A stretch of DNA of 64,000 nucleotides, taken from the NCBI GenBank assembly GCA_023525715.1, contig CM042012.1, positions 52,038,504-52,102,503 on the forward strand, written 5' to 3'. The position numbers and the translations under genes are program-made. The notes under the pieces were generated by a model. It did no database searches and was not told where the DNA came from. It saw only the letters and a program-made list of their open reading frames with translations. The stretch is from Cichorium intybus. Lineage: Eukaryota > Streptophyta > Magnoliopsida > Asterales > Asteraceae. How positions within the stretch are numbered: the stretch's first letter is position 1; each line of letters opens with the position of its first letter. Of the stretch, positions 32,596 to 46,810 are shown piece after piece.

Positions 32596-34910
32596 ATGGC
32601 CATTTCAAAAACTTCATCCCTCCACCTCCACCACCTCCTTTTCCTCCTCCTCCTTGCACCCGCCGTCAACTCCATCGGCGTCAACTACGGCACCCTAGGC
32701 GACAACCTCCCACCACCAGCTACCGTCGCCCATTTCCTCAAATCCAACACCATCATCGACCGCATCAGAATCTTCGATGTCAACCCTGATATGATTAAAG
32801 CCTTCGCCGGAACCGACATCCTCGTCTCCGTCACAGTCCCCAACGGCGACATCCCTTCTCTTACCGATCCCTGGAACGCCCGCCGGTGGATCGATACCAA
32901 CATAAAACCCTTCTACCCCGCCACCAAGATCCATTATATCTGCGTCGGCACGGAGGTGCTCCACTGGGGTCCACAGAACATCATCGACAACCTCGTCCCG
33001 GCGATGAGAGTACTTCACGCCGCACTCGTTAAAGCTGGTATCACAGAGATAAAGATTTCTAGCCCACATGCACTGAGTATACTTTTTTCGTCTATTCCGC
33101 CTAGTAACGCATCGTTCCGACATGGTTGGGATGACGGTACTCTAGCTCCGATGCTCCGGTTCCATCGCCAGACGAAATCCGGGTTCATGGTTAACCCGTA
33201 CACGTATTACGGGTACTCACCGGCGAATGCAAATTTCTATCTCTTCAAACCTAACAAGGGATTGTTCGATAAAGCTACCGGAAAACGGTATTGTTTCTTC
33301 TTTTCCTCCTAATTATGTCATTGTGCATTCAGATTTCGAGTTAATCGGTTGTTTGCTTGTTGTAAGAAAGGTATACCAATCAGTTCGATCTACTGATGGA
33401 CGCCGTGTACGTGTCGATGAAGAAGCTGGGGTATCCAGACGTTGAGATTATCGTGGCGGAGACAGGGTGGCCGTCGGGCGGAGACCCGCAAAACACCCAC
33501 GCGAATCCTTGGAATGCGGCGGCGTATAACGGTGGGGTGATGAAGAAAGTTGACTCCGGTGTCGGAACGCCATTGATGCCTGGACGGAAGTTCGAAACCT
33601 ACATTTTTTCGTTGTTCAATGAAAATCTAAAAGGGCCGTCGTTGGATGAGAAGAATTTCGGGTTGTTTCGACCCGATTTGACTCAAGTTTATGACATCGG
33701 GATTGTTCGCGAATCACAGGTAATACTTTTTTTATCTAATCCTTTGGTTACGTGGCATATAGAAACAAATCCACCAATATATATATAGGACAATAAAAAG
33801 AAGAATAAGTACTCTCTATCCGTTCAAATATTTTACATTTATTTTTCTTAAAGTAAAGTACTTTTTGTAGCTTTAAATTTTTACACTGCTCTTTTGAATA
33901 TTTTATTACATTTTACGAAATTATTTTTATGTTGTGAATTTACTTTACCCAAGAATATTTGTAGAATAACAAAGTTTTCAAAAGAAAATATTCTATGATT
34001 TTATAGTGGTGATCATTTATAAACCATTTGCAGAAAATGAGTCGGATATATTTTGTATGGATGATTATTTTACTAGGAATACTCCATAATGTTAGATTTA
34101 GAGTAATAGAGATCCAAATCCAATAACAATATATGGACTTAGAAGAATTTTCTGGAGTGTATAAATACATTTTGTGTATGTATAGTAGCACTTCCAATCT
34201 CGATGACCAGTCAAACCAAACTCAGCTTGTTTCGAATTAATCCTATCTACACTAAATGTTATAATCATCAACTATCTCCATTAAATGTATTGATAATACT
34301 AAAATCACCAACTGATAAACAATAATTTAATTATGTTACAGTCAGCGACCCCATCACCAAAGCCATCAACACAAACACCTACACCGACACCAAGAACACC
34401 AACATCGTCGCAAGGCAAGAGTTGGTGTGTACCAAAACCAGGTGCGACCGATGTTGCACTTCAAGCCAACATCGATTACATTTGCAGTCATGGTATAGAT
34501 TGTAGCCCCACCCAGCCTGGTGGGGCTTGCTTTGAGCCTAATACTATCCGAGCCCATGCATCATTCCTCATGAATTCTTATTATCAAGCCAATGGACGTC
34601 ACAACTTTGACTGCGACTTTGCACACACAGGAATCATAGCATCCACTGATCCAAGTAAGTTAATCACAAAGTAATTCATTAAAATACCAAACGTTTTTTC
34701 CATAAAATATTTCATCCTATAAAGAAATTGAAGCCTAAATGCACCATTGTTGATTTGGCTTTTGTTTTGTTTGAGTTTATTAACGCTACATTTCAGAATG
34801 ATTAAAAGGAGTGCGACACGCTCATTTTCACTATAGATTGATACTTTTGAGTAATCTTTTTTTTTTCTTGTCATTTTTCAGGCAACGGTCCATGTAAATA
34901 CATTTCTTGA
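32596..34910 (+). CDS. Glucan endo-1,3-beta-glucosidase (GH17) with X8/CBM43 domain
   Basis: Four exons: 32596-33287, 33371-33719, 34342-34654, 34882-34910, with GT-AG introns in phases 2, 0 and 1, giving 460 residues. It hydrolyses beta-1,3-glucan (callose), probably in the cell wall or at plasmodesmata. A signal peptide (residues 1-26, LLFLLLLAPAVNS) precedes IGVNYGTLGDNLPPP, the usual GH17 start. The proton donor is Glu120 (CVGTEVL; many relatives have GNEV) and the nucleophile Glu261 (VAETGWPSGG). A Pro/Thr-rich linker leads to the X8 domain with six Cys (WCVP, YICS, DCSP, ACFE, DCDF, PCKY). It ends shortly after the last Cys with no hydrophobic tail, so a GPI anchor is not expected, unlike many X8-bearing relatives. 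It is the only complete conventional gene here. No stop or frameshift is seen. Confidence 0.92.
33722..34341. other. GH17 intron 2, possible MITE remnant
   Basis: The 622-bp intron is much longer than its neighbours. Near 33813 the phrase ACTCTCTATCCGTTCAAATA resembles the ends of Stowaway-type MITEs, but a matching opposite end was not found. Confidence 0.35.
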
Positions 34911-35106
34911 GCCTGAACAGTGAGTGATGAAGTGTATGTAGGCAAATGTGATGGGATAATTAAGTTAGCAACTATCGTAACATTTAATGAGTTGATATGA
35001 TGATAATTGTAGCGAAATATTAGAATGATACTTAAGTTGCATTTAGCACAATATTATTGTTGTTGGTAATTTTAATGTCATCGTAACATTTTAGTATAAT
35101 GGAAAG

Positions 35107-35351
35107 GGCAAATTATGAAGAAAAAAAACATTATATCTTATCATTTTTTCTGGTTTAACTATCAAATTTTCTTTTGTTTTAATAAAACCATCAATTTTTG
35201 GAAAAAAATTTAACCCGACCATCATTAGCTGATCTGGTATTAATGGCTTTGATAAATTTTTTTACCAAAAAATGATGGTTTTATCTAAATCTTTACGATT
35301 GGTGGTTAAACCAAATTTTTGGTAAAATATAGTTCTTTTTGGTAATTTGCC
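35107..35351. mobile_element. MITE, first of a tandem pair
   Basis: 245 bp from GGCAAATTA to its inverse TAATTTGCC, with inner arms CTGGTTTAACTATCAAA and TTGGTGGTTAAACCAAA that can fold back. No coding. Confidence 0.7.
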
Positions 35352-35379
35352 TTGGATAATATTTACACTTTAGTTTATA

Positions 35380-35621
35380 AAATTACGAGAAAAACACTGT
35401 ATATTGTCACTTTTTCTAGTTTAACTATCAATTTTTCATTTGTTTTAATAAACCACTAATTTTGGGAAAAAAATTCAACTCGACCATTATGACCTGAAAA
35501 ACTGGTAACAATGGTTTCGATGAAATTTTTTACCAAAATTTGGTGGGTTTTGCCGAATTTTTAAAAAATTGGTGGTTAAACCAAATTTTTGACAAAATAT
35601 AGTGTTTTTTTTTCCGTAATT
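35380..35621. mobile_element. MITE, second of a tandem pair
   Basis: About 242 bp, same family as 35107-35351: arms AATTACG...CGTAATT and CTAGTTTAACTATCAA...TTGGTGGTTAAACCAAA. Direct orientation, 28 bp apart. Confidence 0.7.

Positions 35622-36781
<1,160 letters not shown>

Positions 36782-36828
<47 letters not shown>
36782..36828. repeat. (TA)n microsatellite
   Basis: TA run of 47 bp between two transposon-like ends. Confidence 0.97.
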
Positions 36829-36831
<3 letters not shown>

Positions 36832-36834
36832 AAG

Positions 36835-37118
36835 GGTTCAAATGAGAACCATTAAAAGGTTGAGAACCGTGAGAACCACTAATTCACAGTTTAATAAAAA
36901 ACTTACGTTATAGTATTCACAGTTTAATAACTACAAATTTTATTATATTGTGAATATTGTAAAACATATTAAAAAAATAAGGAAATTTATTAACTTTGAT
37001 TTATTTTCACATAATAAACAAATATGAAAAAACAAAAAAGCGACAAAAAAACATAATTTTTAATGTGTGAATATCGGTTCTCACGGTTGTTAACCTTTTA
37101 GTGGTTCTCATTTGAACC
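36835..37118. mobile_element. MITE with long TIRs, 284 bp
   Basis: Left arm GGTTCAAATGAGAACCATTA continuing AAAGGTTGAGAACCGTGAGAACC is mirrored at the right as GGTTCTCACGG...TAGTGGTTCTCATTTGAACC; the arms are about 43 bp. TA flanks on both sides lie in TA arrays, so the TSD length is undefined. Confidence 0.85.
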
Positions 37119-38450
<1,332 letters not shown>

Positions 38451-38678
38451 TTGAAAAATAAATAGATTTTGATAAAATAGCCCTGGAAAATTCAAAAATT
38501 AAAAACATTTGGATACTTCGAAAATTTTAAGTAATTGTGTGTGTCCAATCGTATCATAAGTTCATAACATCATCAAGCATAAAAACTAACGCCAAAACCA
38601 AACATAAAAAACTAAATAAAAATGTATCTCACATACTCTTAACAAAATTCGTTTCTCTAATATTGCATGTGTCACTAA

Positions 38679-39171
38679 TGTTACAGCCCAATTCGTGATA
38701 TCCTAGTCCAGTACAATTGCTGACTTCTCAGCCCATGAAACCTGCCAAGTCCAGCCCAAGTAGCTATCTCCAGGATATACTTGATCTGTCCCTTGGATTC
38801 CTTGAAGAGCCAAGCACTTTACAGCACACCCATATAGTGCTGTCTTTGTTTAATTGCTGTCTTTTGCTTTACACTGATTATGTTTGTTACTTTACACTTG
38901 ATTATGTTTGCCTAATGTTGTTAGTGCTCCACTACACAGCCTGTTTTATGGGTTAGTTGGCCCTTGTTGCTGAAGCTTCCCTATAAAAGGGACTCTTATT
39001 GATTTGTATGATATCAGTTCCTTGTTCAGTTAATACAAGGCAACACCAAATATAAACTCTCTCTAAATTCGTGTAACATTAAGTATCAATATTCGTTATC
39101 TTCTTGACTTACTTAGCCTCTTTATCAAAAGATAGCTAAGGTCACACGGGTCTGAAATTGACTCCGTGACA
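38679..39171 (+). repeat. 5' LTR of the chromovirus
   Basis: 493 bp; TATAAAAG at 38982 is the likely promoter. The short open frame at 38717 repeats in the other LTR and is not a gene. Confidence 0.95.
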
Positions 39172-39173
39172 GG

Positions 39174-39186
39174 TGGTATCAGAGCC
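39174..39186 (+). promoter_or_regulatory. Primer binding site (Met tRNA type)
   Basis: TGGTATCAGAGCC, two bases after the LTR. Confidence 0.9.
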
Positions 39187-39227
39187 AAGGTCCAAATCCT
39201 TGGAAACATTCTCTAAACTGTTACACG

Positions 39228-40571
39228 ATGACGGGTGAAGAACTCCACATCGCTCCAGAAACCCACGACGAGGTACGTGGACGAGATGTCGAAAAAGCCA
39301 AATCAAAGAGGGGCAAATCAAAACCTCCAACTGGTGGTAACTCCTCTGGCGAAAACACAGAAAGTCGGCTCTCCAATCTTGAAATTCTGATGGAGAGCAT
39401 GCAAGCCCAATTCAGTGAAATGGCGGAAACTATTGAAATCCTAACTCAAGAGAACGCAGAGATCTCTGAGGCAGCAAAAGAAATGATCAACAGAATATCA
39501 TGTGAATCAAAGATAGAACTGAGTAAGGTTCTTGAGGAATTCTCTGCTCACAAAAGAGCAAATCACGAAGAAATTCGTGGGTTAAAAGAAGATATACAAC
39601 AACTTAAAGTCCAGAAGCGATCCTCGAACATCGGAATTCCCACTGTTAGGAACTCCAACATCAAAGTCCCACAACCCGACCTGTATAAAGGTGAACGAAA
39701 CGCCTCAACAGTTGAAAACTTCATATTTGGCGTAGAGCAATACCTTGAAGCCATGGGAGTATTGGACGACACCTCCAGAATCGGTAATGCCTCTGCGTTC
39801 CTTCGAGCTTCAGCTCTATTATGGTGGAGAAGGAAGTACACGGATCGAGAAAGAGGCATGTGCACTATTGACACATGGGACCAATTCAAATCTGAACTTA
39901 GGAAACACTTTGTCCCACACAACGCAACAGAAGAAGTTATGGGAAAATTGAGACGCCTTCGTCAAGGAGGTACTATTTCTGATTATATAAAAGAATTCAC
40001 CACAGTTATGTTAGAAATTGAAGATCTCTCGGATCGAGATGCCCTATTCTACTTCAAAGACGGTCTCAAAGACTGGGCTAAATCCGAATTAAATAGGAGG
40101 AATGTTTCGACCCTTGATAATGCTATATCAATAGCAGAATCATTGTCAGAATACAAATCTCCTCAACAAAGAAACCCTACCGGGAAAACTTCCACAGACA
40201 AGAACGTCCCTAGAAAACCTGAAGGCCAATGGAAAGGGAAACCTTTCAAAGATTTCTCCCAACCTCCTCCCAGTCCATGTTTCATTTGTAATGGATCACA
40301 TTGGACACAAAAGTGTCCGAACAGAAAAGCCGTTAATGCACTATATGCCGAACCAGACAACAAAACCCAAGAAGACACGGTTGCCCCTGAAAATCTTGGT
40401 TCCATCAGACACCTTTGTGCCCTTACCAAACTCCTGAATGAAGACAAAGAGGAAAAGGGTCTGCTCTTTGCCGACATTGCCATCAATGAAAGACAATCGG
40501 TAGCCCTCATTGACACGGGGGCATCACATAACTTCATGGATGTCAAAGAAGCAGAAAAATTGGGTATATGA
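39228..40571 (+). CDS. Chromovirus gag and start of protease
   Basis: 447 codons. The N-terminal third is charged and coiled-coil-like (LEILMESMQAQFSEMAETIE), then the gag capsid-like domain (residues about 145-300, ASAFLRASALLWWRRKYTDR), then a zinc knuckle CFICNGSHWTQKC (CX2CX3HX4C) near residue 350, then the retropepsin active site ALIDTGASHNFMD near residue 427. It forms the particle and packages RNA (family knowledge). The frame ends at TGA 40569-40571, inside the protease; the sense reading continues after it, so this stop is a mutation rather than the natural end. Confidence 0.88.
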   Translation: MTGEELHIAPETHDEVRGRDVEKAKSKRGKSKPPTGGNSSGENTESRLSNLEILMESMQAQFSEMAETIEILTQENAEISEAAKEMINRISCESKIELSKVLEEFSAHKRANHEEIRGLKEDIQQLKVQKRSSNIGIPTVRNSNIKVPQPDLYKGERNASTVENFIFGVEQYLEAMGVLDDTSRIGNASAFLRASALLWWRRKYTDRERGMCTIDTWDQFKSELRKHFVPHNATEEVMGKLRRLRQGGTISDYIKEFTTVMLEIEDLSDRDALFYFKDGLKDWAKSELNRRNVSTLDNAISIAESLSEYKSPQQRNPTGKTSTDKNVPRKPEGQWKGKPFKDFSQPPPSPCFICNGSHWTQKCPNRKAVNALYAEPDNKTQEDTVAPENLGSIRHLCALTKLLNEDKEEKGLLFADIAINERQSVALIDTGASHNFMDVKEAEKLGI

Positions 40572-43500
40572 TTCGTGCCTAGCTCGGGCACGATAAAAGC
40601 AGTAAACTCAACTGCTACAAAAATTTTGGGACAGCCGTTGTAAAGGTACGCATTGATGAATGGATACAAAGTCTTTCCTTTACTATTGTTGCTATGGATG
40701 ACTTTAAAGTCGTGCTGGGCCTAACTTTCTTTCGAAGCGGACATATCTTCCCAATTCCTTTTGTAAAGTCCCTCATCTTCCTCCATGATAATCGCATCCA
40801 AGTGACTAGACTGAAAGGATCCATGGAAGTAAAACCGTTACTTTCAGCCCTGCAGTTTAAACGAGGGGCCAAAGTCTGAGATTGTTATGTAGCCACCATT
40901 CGTGATACTAACGAAAACGAAGGAAGCCTGCCCATCATCCAGTTACCTACCCAGATTAAAAAGGTGTTGGAAGAGTATGAAGATGTCATGCCCGACGAAC
41001 TCCCGAAGCATTTACCCCCACGACGGGAAGTCGACCATCAAATCGAGTTAGAACCTGGGTCCAGACCCCCAGCAATGACTCCTTACCGAATGGCTCCTCC
41101 GGTTGTTGCAGAACTTCGAAAACAGCTCCATGAGCTTCTTGATGCCGGATACATACAACCTTCCAAAGCTCCCTTTGGCGCCCCAGTATTATTCCAAAAG
41201 AAGAAAGATGGGACTCTCCGAATGTGTATCGATTACCGAGCTCTTAACAAAATCACGGTTAAAAATCGGTACCCCATTCCGCTTATAGCAGACCTCTTCG
41301 ATCAACTTTTGCAGCGCAAGATACTTCTCCAAATTGGATCTTCGATCAGGATACTACCAAGTTCGCATCGCAGAAGGGGACGAATCCAAAACTACTTGTG
41401 TCACCAGGTATGGCTCATATGAGTTTCTCGTTATGCCATTTGGACTCACTAATGCCCCTGCTACATTTTGTACGTTGATGAACAAGTTATTCCAGCCCTT
41501 CTTGGATCAATTTGTAGTGGTCTATCTAGATGACATTGTTATCTACAGCAAGACCCTAGAATAACACCAAGAACATCTTCGTCAAGTCTTACAGGTTCTG
41601 CGAGAAAACAATCTATATGTGAAACTAGAGAAGTGCTCATTTTCCCAACAAGAAGTACAATTCCTAGGGCATTACATCAGGGAAGGGAAGTTAATGATGG
41701 ACCCTGCAAAGATCAAATCCATTCAAGAATGGAAGGCACCTACAAAAATCCCAGAGTTACGCTCTTTTCTTGGCCTGATCAATTACTACCGGAAATTCAT
41801 AAAGAGCTACTCTGAAATTGCAACCCCTTTGACAGAATTGTTAAAGAAGAACCGGACCTGGGCTTGGACGCAGGACTGCGAAAGAGCATTCCAAAAACTA
41901 AAAACTATTGTTTTGCAGGAACCAGTCATGTCTTTGCCCGATTGTACAAAGCCCTACGAAGTACACACCGATGCTTCCGACTTTGCCATAGGCGGTGTGC
42001 TGATGCAGGAAGGTCATCCTATTGCATACGAGAGCCGGAAGCTAAATGAAACAGAAAGACGCTATACGGTCCAGGAGAAGGAAATGACGGCAGTGGTACA
42101 TTGCCTAAGAGTTTGGCGACACTATTTGCTGGGAAGTCGATTTGTTATCATGACAGATAACATCGCGACTAGCTACTTCCAAACCCAGAAACGGTTGAGC
42201 CCAAAACAAGCCAGGTGGCAAGACTTCCTTGCCGAATACGATTATGATCTGTTGTACAAGCCCGGAAAGACCAACTTGGTGGCTGATGCTCTTAGTCGAA
42301 AGGCCGAACTCGCAACTATCTCTTCTGCTCATCTGTCAAGCGAATTCCTAAAACAGATTGAAGAAGGAATGTCCCACGATCCTGTTGCAAGTAATCTCTT
42401 AAAACTTGCGACCGATGGAAAGACCAGACGCTTTTGGATCGAGAACGGTTTGTTGCACACGGTGGGTAACAGAATGTACATTCCCGTTTGGAAGAATCTA
42501 CGAAAGGAGATCATAAAAGAATGCCATGATTCCTTATGGGCCGGTCACCCAGGAATGCACAGGACACTTGTTCTTGTTCAGCAACGCCATTATTGGCCCC
42601 ATATGCAAGACGATGTCGAAGCCTACGTAAAGACCTGCCTTGTGTGCCAATAAGACAAAGGTGAACAAAAACGTCCAGCAGGACTGTTGGAACCTCTTCC
42701 AATTGCCGAACGCCCTTGGGACAGCGTCTCTATGGATTTTATAGTAGCATTGCCAAGATCAGAAGGATTCGGATCCGTAATGGTAATAGTCGACCGCTTT
42801 AGCAAATATGCAACTTTTGTACCAGTGACTGCTGATTGTAAAGTTGACGAAGCGGCTCGAGCATTCTTCAAGAACATAGTGAAGTTATGGGGGATACCAC
42901 GAAGCATTATCAGTGATCGAGACCCTCGGTTCACAGGTAAATTCTGGAGGGAGCTGTTCAAACTAATGGGGACAGAATTGAACTTCTCAACAAGCTTCCA
43001 CCCACAAAGTGACGGACAGACCGAACGTGTGAATGCCTTGCTCGAACTTTATCTCAGGCATTATGTAAGTGCCCACCAACGTGATTGGGTGAAACTTCTC
43101 GACATTGCTCAGTTCTCGTTCAATCTCCAAAAGAATGAGTCAATTGGAAGGAGTCCTTTTGAAATTGTGACAGGGCAGCAACCTCTTACTCCGGATGCTT
43201 TGACGAGTCCTTATTCTGGAAACAACCCTTCTGCCTTTCATTTCGCCAAAGAATGGCATGAAGAAGCAGACGAAGCTCGAGCCTACCTTGACAAAGCAAG
43301 AAAAAAGATGAAAAAGTGGGCGGACTTAAAACGACGTCACCTAGAATTCGAAGTGGGAGATATGGTCATGTTAAAACTACTTCCAAACCAGTTCAAAGCC
43401 TTGAGATCCCTAAACAAGAGCTTAATATGGAGATATGAAGGACCATTCCCCGTAATCAAGAGAATAGGCCAAGCTGCGTACCAACTAGAATTACCACCAA

Positions 43501-43811
43501 ATCTCAAGATTCATCCGGTGGTTCATGTGAGTCTCCTAAAACGTTTTCACAACGATGAAGAAGACCTCGATAGAAACCAGTCGAAGAGAGCACCTACCAC
43601 TATCACAACGCAGTTTGACAAAGAGATTGAGTGTATACTCGCTGATCGACTGATAAGAAAACGCGGCATACCTAGCTACAAAGAATACCTGATCCATTGG
43701 AAAGGAGAAGCCGAAAGTGAAACCAGCTGGGAGAAAGAAGAAAACCTGTGGCAATTTACGGAAGCAATCCGACTCTATAATGAAGACACGACGAGGACGT
43801 CGCGAAATTGA
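40572..43811 (+). pseudogene. Chromovirus pol (protease end, RT, RNase H, integrase, chromodomain), broken
   Basis: Domains in order: end of protease to about 40880; RT from 40964 (DYRALNKITVKNRYPIP) with catalytic YLDD at about 41522; RNase H (41900-42290, TDASDFAIGGVLMQEG); integrase zinc-binding H/C motif (HPGMHRTL ... CLVC) near 42545-42650; integrase core D-D-E (SMDFIVALP, SDRDPRF, SDGQTERVN) at 42730-43030; C-terminal chromodomain (RKRGIPSYKEYLIHWKGEAE) at about 43650-43790. Breaks: TGA 40569 and 40877, TAA 41562 and 42651, and frame changes near 40630 and 41325. From 41334 to 43811 one frame is kept apart from the two stops. Chromodomains of this kind steer insertion toward heterochromatin (family knowledge). 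Confidence 0.9.
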
Positions 43812-43822
43812 GTGGGGGAGGG
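43811..43822 (+). promoter_or_regulatory. Polypurine tract of the chromovirus
   Basis: AGTGGGGGAGGG abuts the TG of the 3' LTR. Confidence 0.9.
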
Positions 43823-44315
43823 TGTTACAGCCCAATTCGTGATATCCTAGTCCAGTACAATTGCTGACTTCTCAGCCCATGAAACCTGCCAAGTCCAGCC
43901 CAAGTAGCTATCTCCAGGATATACTTGATCTGTCCCTTGGATTCCTTGAAGAGCCAAGCACTTTACAGCACACCCATGTAGTGCTGTCTTTGTTTAATTG
44001 CTGTCTTTTGCTTTACACTGATTATGTTTGTTACTTTACACTTGATTATGTTTGCCTAATGCTGTTAGTGCTCCACTACACAGCCTGTTTTATGGGTTAG
44101 TTGGCCCTTGTTGCTGGAGCTTCCCTATAAAAGGGATTCTTATTGATTTGTATGATATCAGTTCCTTGTTCAGTTAATACAAGGCAACACCAAATATAAA
44201 CTCTCTCTAAATTCGTGTAACATTAAGTATCAATATTCATTATCTTCTTGACTTACTTAGCCTCTTTATCAAAAGATAGCTAAGGTCACACGGGTCTGAA
44301 ATTGACTCCGTGACA
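43823..44315 (+). repeat. 3' LTR of the chromovirus
   Basis: 493 bp, near identical to 38679-39171. Confidence 0.95.
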
Positions 44316-44618
44316 CTAAGCTCTGTTAATCGAGACATACATCAAAACACGATGTCCTATTAGAAAATTAGGTAACATATTTACCTAAGGGTGGCACCAT
44401 AAATGCTTAATATGCAATCACATTAATACTACAATAAAATGGGATGGGTGGAGTAATTACAATGGCAATCAAAACATCATCAACACCAAAGGTGAGACTA
44501 TGTAATGAATCTAATAGCACTTACGAGTACCAACCCATTTGTGAGCGAAAAGACTTCTAGAACGGTCAATGGGTGTTACTGCACTCCAATGGTGACCAGC
44601 AATATAGCATAGAAAAAT
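44316..44618. other. Noncoding spacer
   Basis: Nothing recognised between the chromovirus and the LINE 3' end. Confidence 0.5.
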
Positions 44619-44619
44619 A

Positions 44620-45685
44620 ACATTTTATTTTTGAACGACAGAATTATTATTAAAAAACTCTCTAGCAAGGAGCTAGAGAAAAAACAAAAATATTACAAAT
44701 TTGATATCGCAAGTTTAGGATATGACACCTAACTATCACAACTTAACTTACACTTCGTATGTCTAGTTTTAATCCGAAAGAAAGAAGTGGATCTGATCTC
44801 ATCAAAGACCTTGTCTTTTTGTTGTTTGTCCGTTCCAAAAATGAGCTTATTACGAAAGCTCAAAATGTTCCAAAAAGTAACATCCACCACCGCATCAAAT
44901 ATCAATTTTTGATATGCCCTCATATTCGTTTCATCCGCACAATACAGTAAAGATGACACTGGATGCATGTTAATCAAAGGAATGTCCCACCATTTAGCAA
45001 CTTTATTCCAAATAGCACTTGAAAAACTGTAATTAACAAACACATGCTCCAAGTTTTTACCTCCAATCTCACACGTAAGACATAATAAAGAATCCAGATC
45101 AATACCCTTGTCTCTAAGGTTTAATCTAGCTAGAATCCTATCCCACATAATTCTCCACATCAAAACGTTTACTTTAATTGGAAGAAGTTTATTCCACCTA
45201 GTATGTGTCGTCGAACTAGGCAAAGTTGCTCCATCCAAAAAGCATATTGTTGTAGAAACCGAAAAACACCATTGATCATCAAGTTCCCACATCATACGAT
45301 GTTTATCCTCTGAAACCGTGACCTCTAGCAATTTAGCTCCCAATTCATTCAATTGATTTATAGGGACCCCCACTCTTGGCTGTCTAATAAGCCCATTCTC
45401 TAACTTCTCTATTGTATTTCTATCCACCACCTTAGCTTGGGGATCTTTATCAAGAGAAAAAAAAAATCCTTGGGAAGAGATATTTAAAAGGGGTGTTCCC
45501 TAACCATGCATCAAGACAAAATCTAGTGTCTTGCCCATTACCAACTTTAATTGAAATAAATTCATGAAGATCGATATCGTCATTACTAAGCTTCTTAACT
45601 CCTTTAACCATATTTACCCAAGGACTTAGCCCTCTATAGTTTCTAGAAGAAAACACTCCGGCCCTTATATCTCCATGTATAGCTG
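44620..45685 (-). pseudogene. L1-type LINE, 3' part (after Athila insertion)
   Basis: Minus strand. Frames at 45707-45450 and 45430-44729 carry the C-terminal region after RT: KVGNGQDTRFCLDAWLGNTP and the zf-RVT domain (RWNKLLPIKVNVLMWRIMWD ... CLTCEIGGKNLEHVFVNYSF). The 3' UTR ends with GTTCAAAAATAAAATG near 44622, the A-rich LINE tail. The coding text joins across the Athila element: KVIS on the far side continues AIHGDIRAG here, once the AGCTG duplication is counted once. Confidence 0.88.
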
Positions 45686-46788
45686 TGACAACGCCTAGTG
45701 ATATCAAGTATTTTAGGCGTTGTTGAGCCCTGTTCTTGGAAAAATTATATCAAATATGCATGGGTATTCTCACTTTTTGTGTCAGGACTTGTCTGGAGAA
45801 AAAGAACAGAAACAGGGACTAAAAGTGTACAAAAAGGAAAAAGTATGGAAAGAACGAAAAATCAAGAGAAGACGTACGCGCGCCGCGGATTTATCTCCTG
45901 CGCGACGCGGATGTAAGGCGGTGGAACACATTTAAATGACGAAAAAACGGGGAACGGATAAGTATGCGCGCCGCGGATTTCACATTTGCGCAGCGCGGTC
46001 ACGGGAAATTTGCAACTATAAATAGAGGCATTTCCAGCCGAAAACCCTAGCAAAGACCTGGTGTAAACATCGACCTAGAAGCTCTTTGACTCGAGGATTC
46101 CATTCCAGAAGCTATAATTTGGTATTTTCATGTTTTAGATTTTATTTCATTTTAGTTAAACACTTGTAAGCTTTGAGTTGGATCTTTGGGTGTGACAACC
46201 ATTGATCTTCAGCTTAGGGTTCTGTTTTTAGTAGTTTTGGTTACTGATTTTATGTTTGGATATTGGTTTGAGTGAATGAAATCATTCGGTTACCTTAAAT
46301 ATTGGTTTTTCGGTATTTTGGATGTTAGTTTGGAGTTTTGATTGTTTGATTGTGATTGGATTTTGTTTATGACCTGGTTAGGATTGTTTTTCCTTTGCTG
46401 AAAACAGTAGCTAACTTGGTTATATTGAGCATTAAATCTTGGCTATTAACTGTCTCATAGAACTGTTAGTTATTAGCTAGTTTATGCTGTGCTCGGTTTT
46501 GCTAGTTTGAATGCCTTCAATTGCTCCTGAGTCAGAGATGTACTTCTGAATTCAGAAAGTAACTAGGTCATTTAGACATAGCTAAGCTTGGCTTGGGTGT
46601 TTGAATATTGCTTTGAGGTAGAAAGATAGAAATTAGTTCCTCCGACTATAGCCGTGACACTATCAGTTGGTAATCTCTCATCTAGGCTGACCACGTAGCT
46701 CCTGTGGATCGACCCTGACTCCACTATACTAGTGAATGTTAGGTTATTTCTTATTTTTGACCGCATGACGACCTCTGCGTGCACGTCA
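45686..46788 (+). repeat. 5' LTR of the Athila-like element
   Basis: 1103 bp. TATAAATA at 46017 is the likely promoter, with two pairs of GC-rich boxes just upstream. Confidence 0.95.
45878..45998 (+). promoter_or_regulatory. Two pairs of GC-rich boxes upstream of the LTR TATA box
   Basis: Pair 1: GCGCGCCGCGG at 45878 and GCGCGACGCGG at 45900. Pair 2: GCGCGCCGCGG at 45966 and GCGCAGCGCGG at 45988. In each pair the boxes are 11 bp with an 11-bp AT-rich spacer, so starts are 22 bp apart, about two DNA turns. The same pairs are in the 3' LTR (52839/52861 and 52927/52949). Confidence 0.75.
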
Positions 46789-46793
46789 AATTT

Positions 46794-46810
46794 TGGCGCC
46801 GTTGCCGGGG
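46794..46810 (+). promoter_or_regulatory. Primer binding site, Asp tRNA type
   Basis: TGGCGCCGTTGCCGGGG, five bases after the LTR; complementary to the 3' end of plant Asp tRNA as I know it. Confidence 0.85.

Larger units (their letters stand above)
38679..44315 (+). mobile_element. Ty3/Gypsy chromovirus, full length, defective
   Basis: LTRs of 493 bp at 38679-39171 and 43823-44315 run TGTTACAG...CGTGACA and differ at about five sites by eye (1%). CTAA flanks both ends (ACTAA if the terminal A is shared). A Met-tRNA primer site TGGTATCAGAGCC follows the left LTR and the purine tract AGTGGGGGAGGG precedes the right one. Order gag, protease, RT, RNase H, integrase, chromodomain marks it as a chromovirus. 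Several in-frame stops and two frame changes disable the polyprotein although the LTRs are young. Confidence 0.95.

Noticed and set aside
38717..38956. 79-codon frame repeated at 43861-44100
   Set aside because: It lies in the chromovirus LTRs.
39228..43811. Endogenous pararetrovirus as an alternative for the Gypsy-like genes
   Set aside because: LTRs, target duplication, integrase and chromodomain show an LTR retrotransposon; no movement protein or coat protein was seen.
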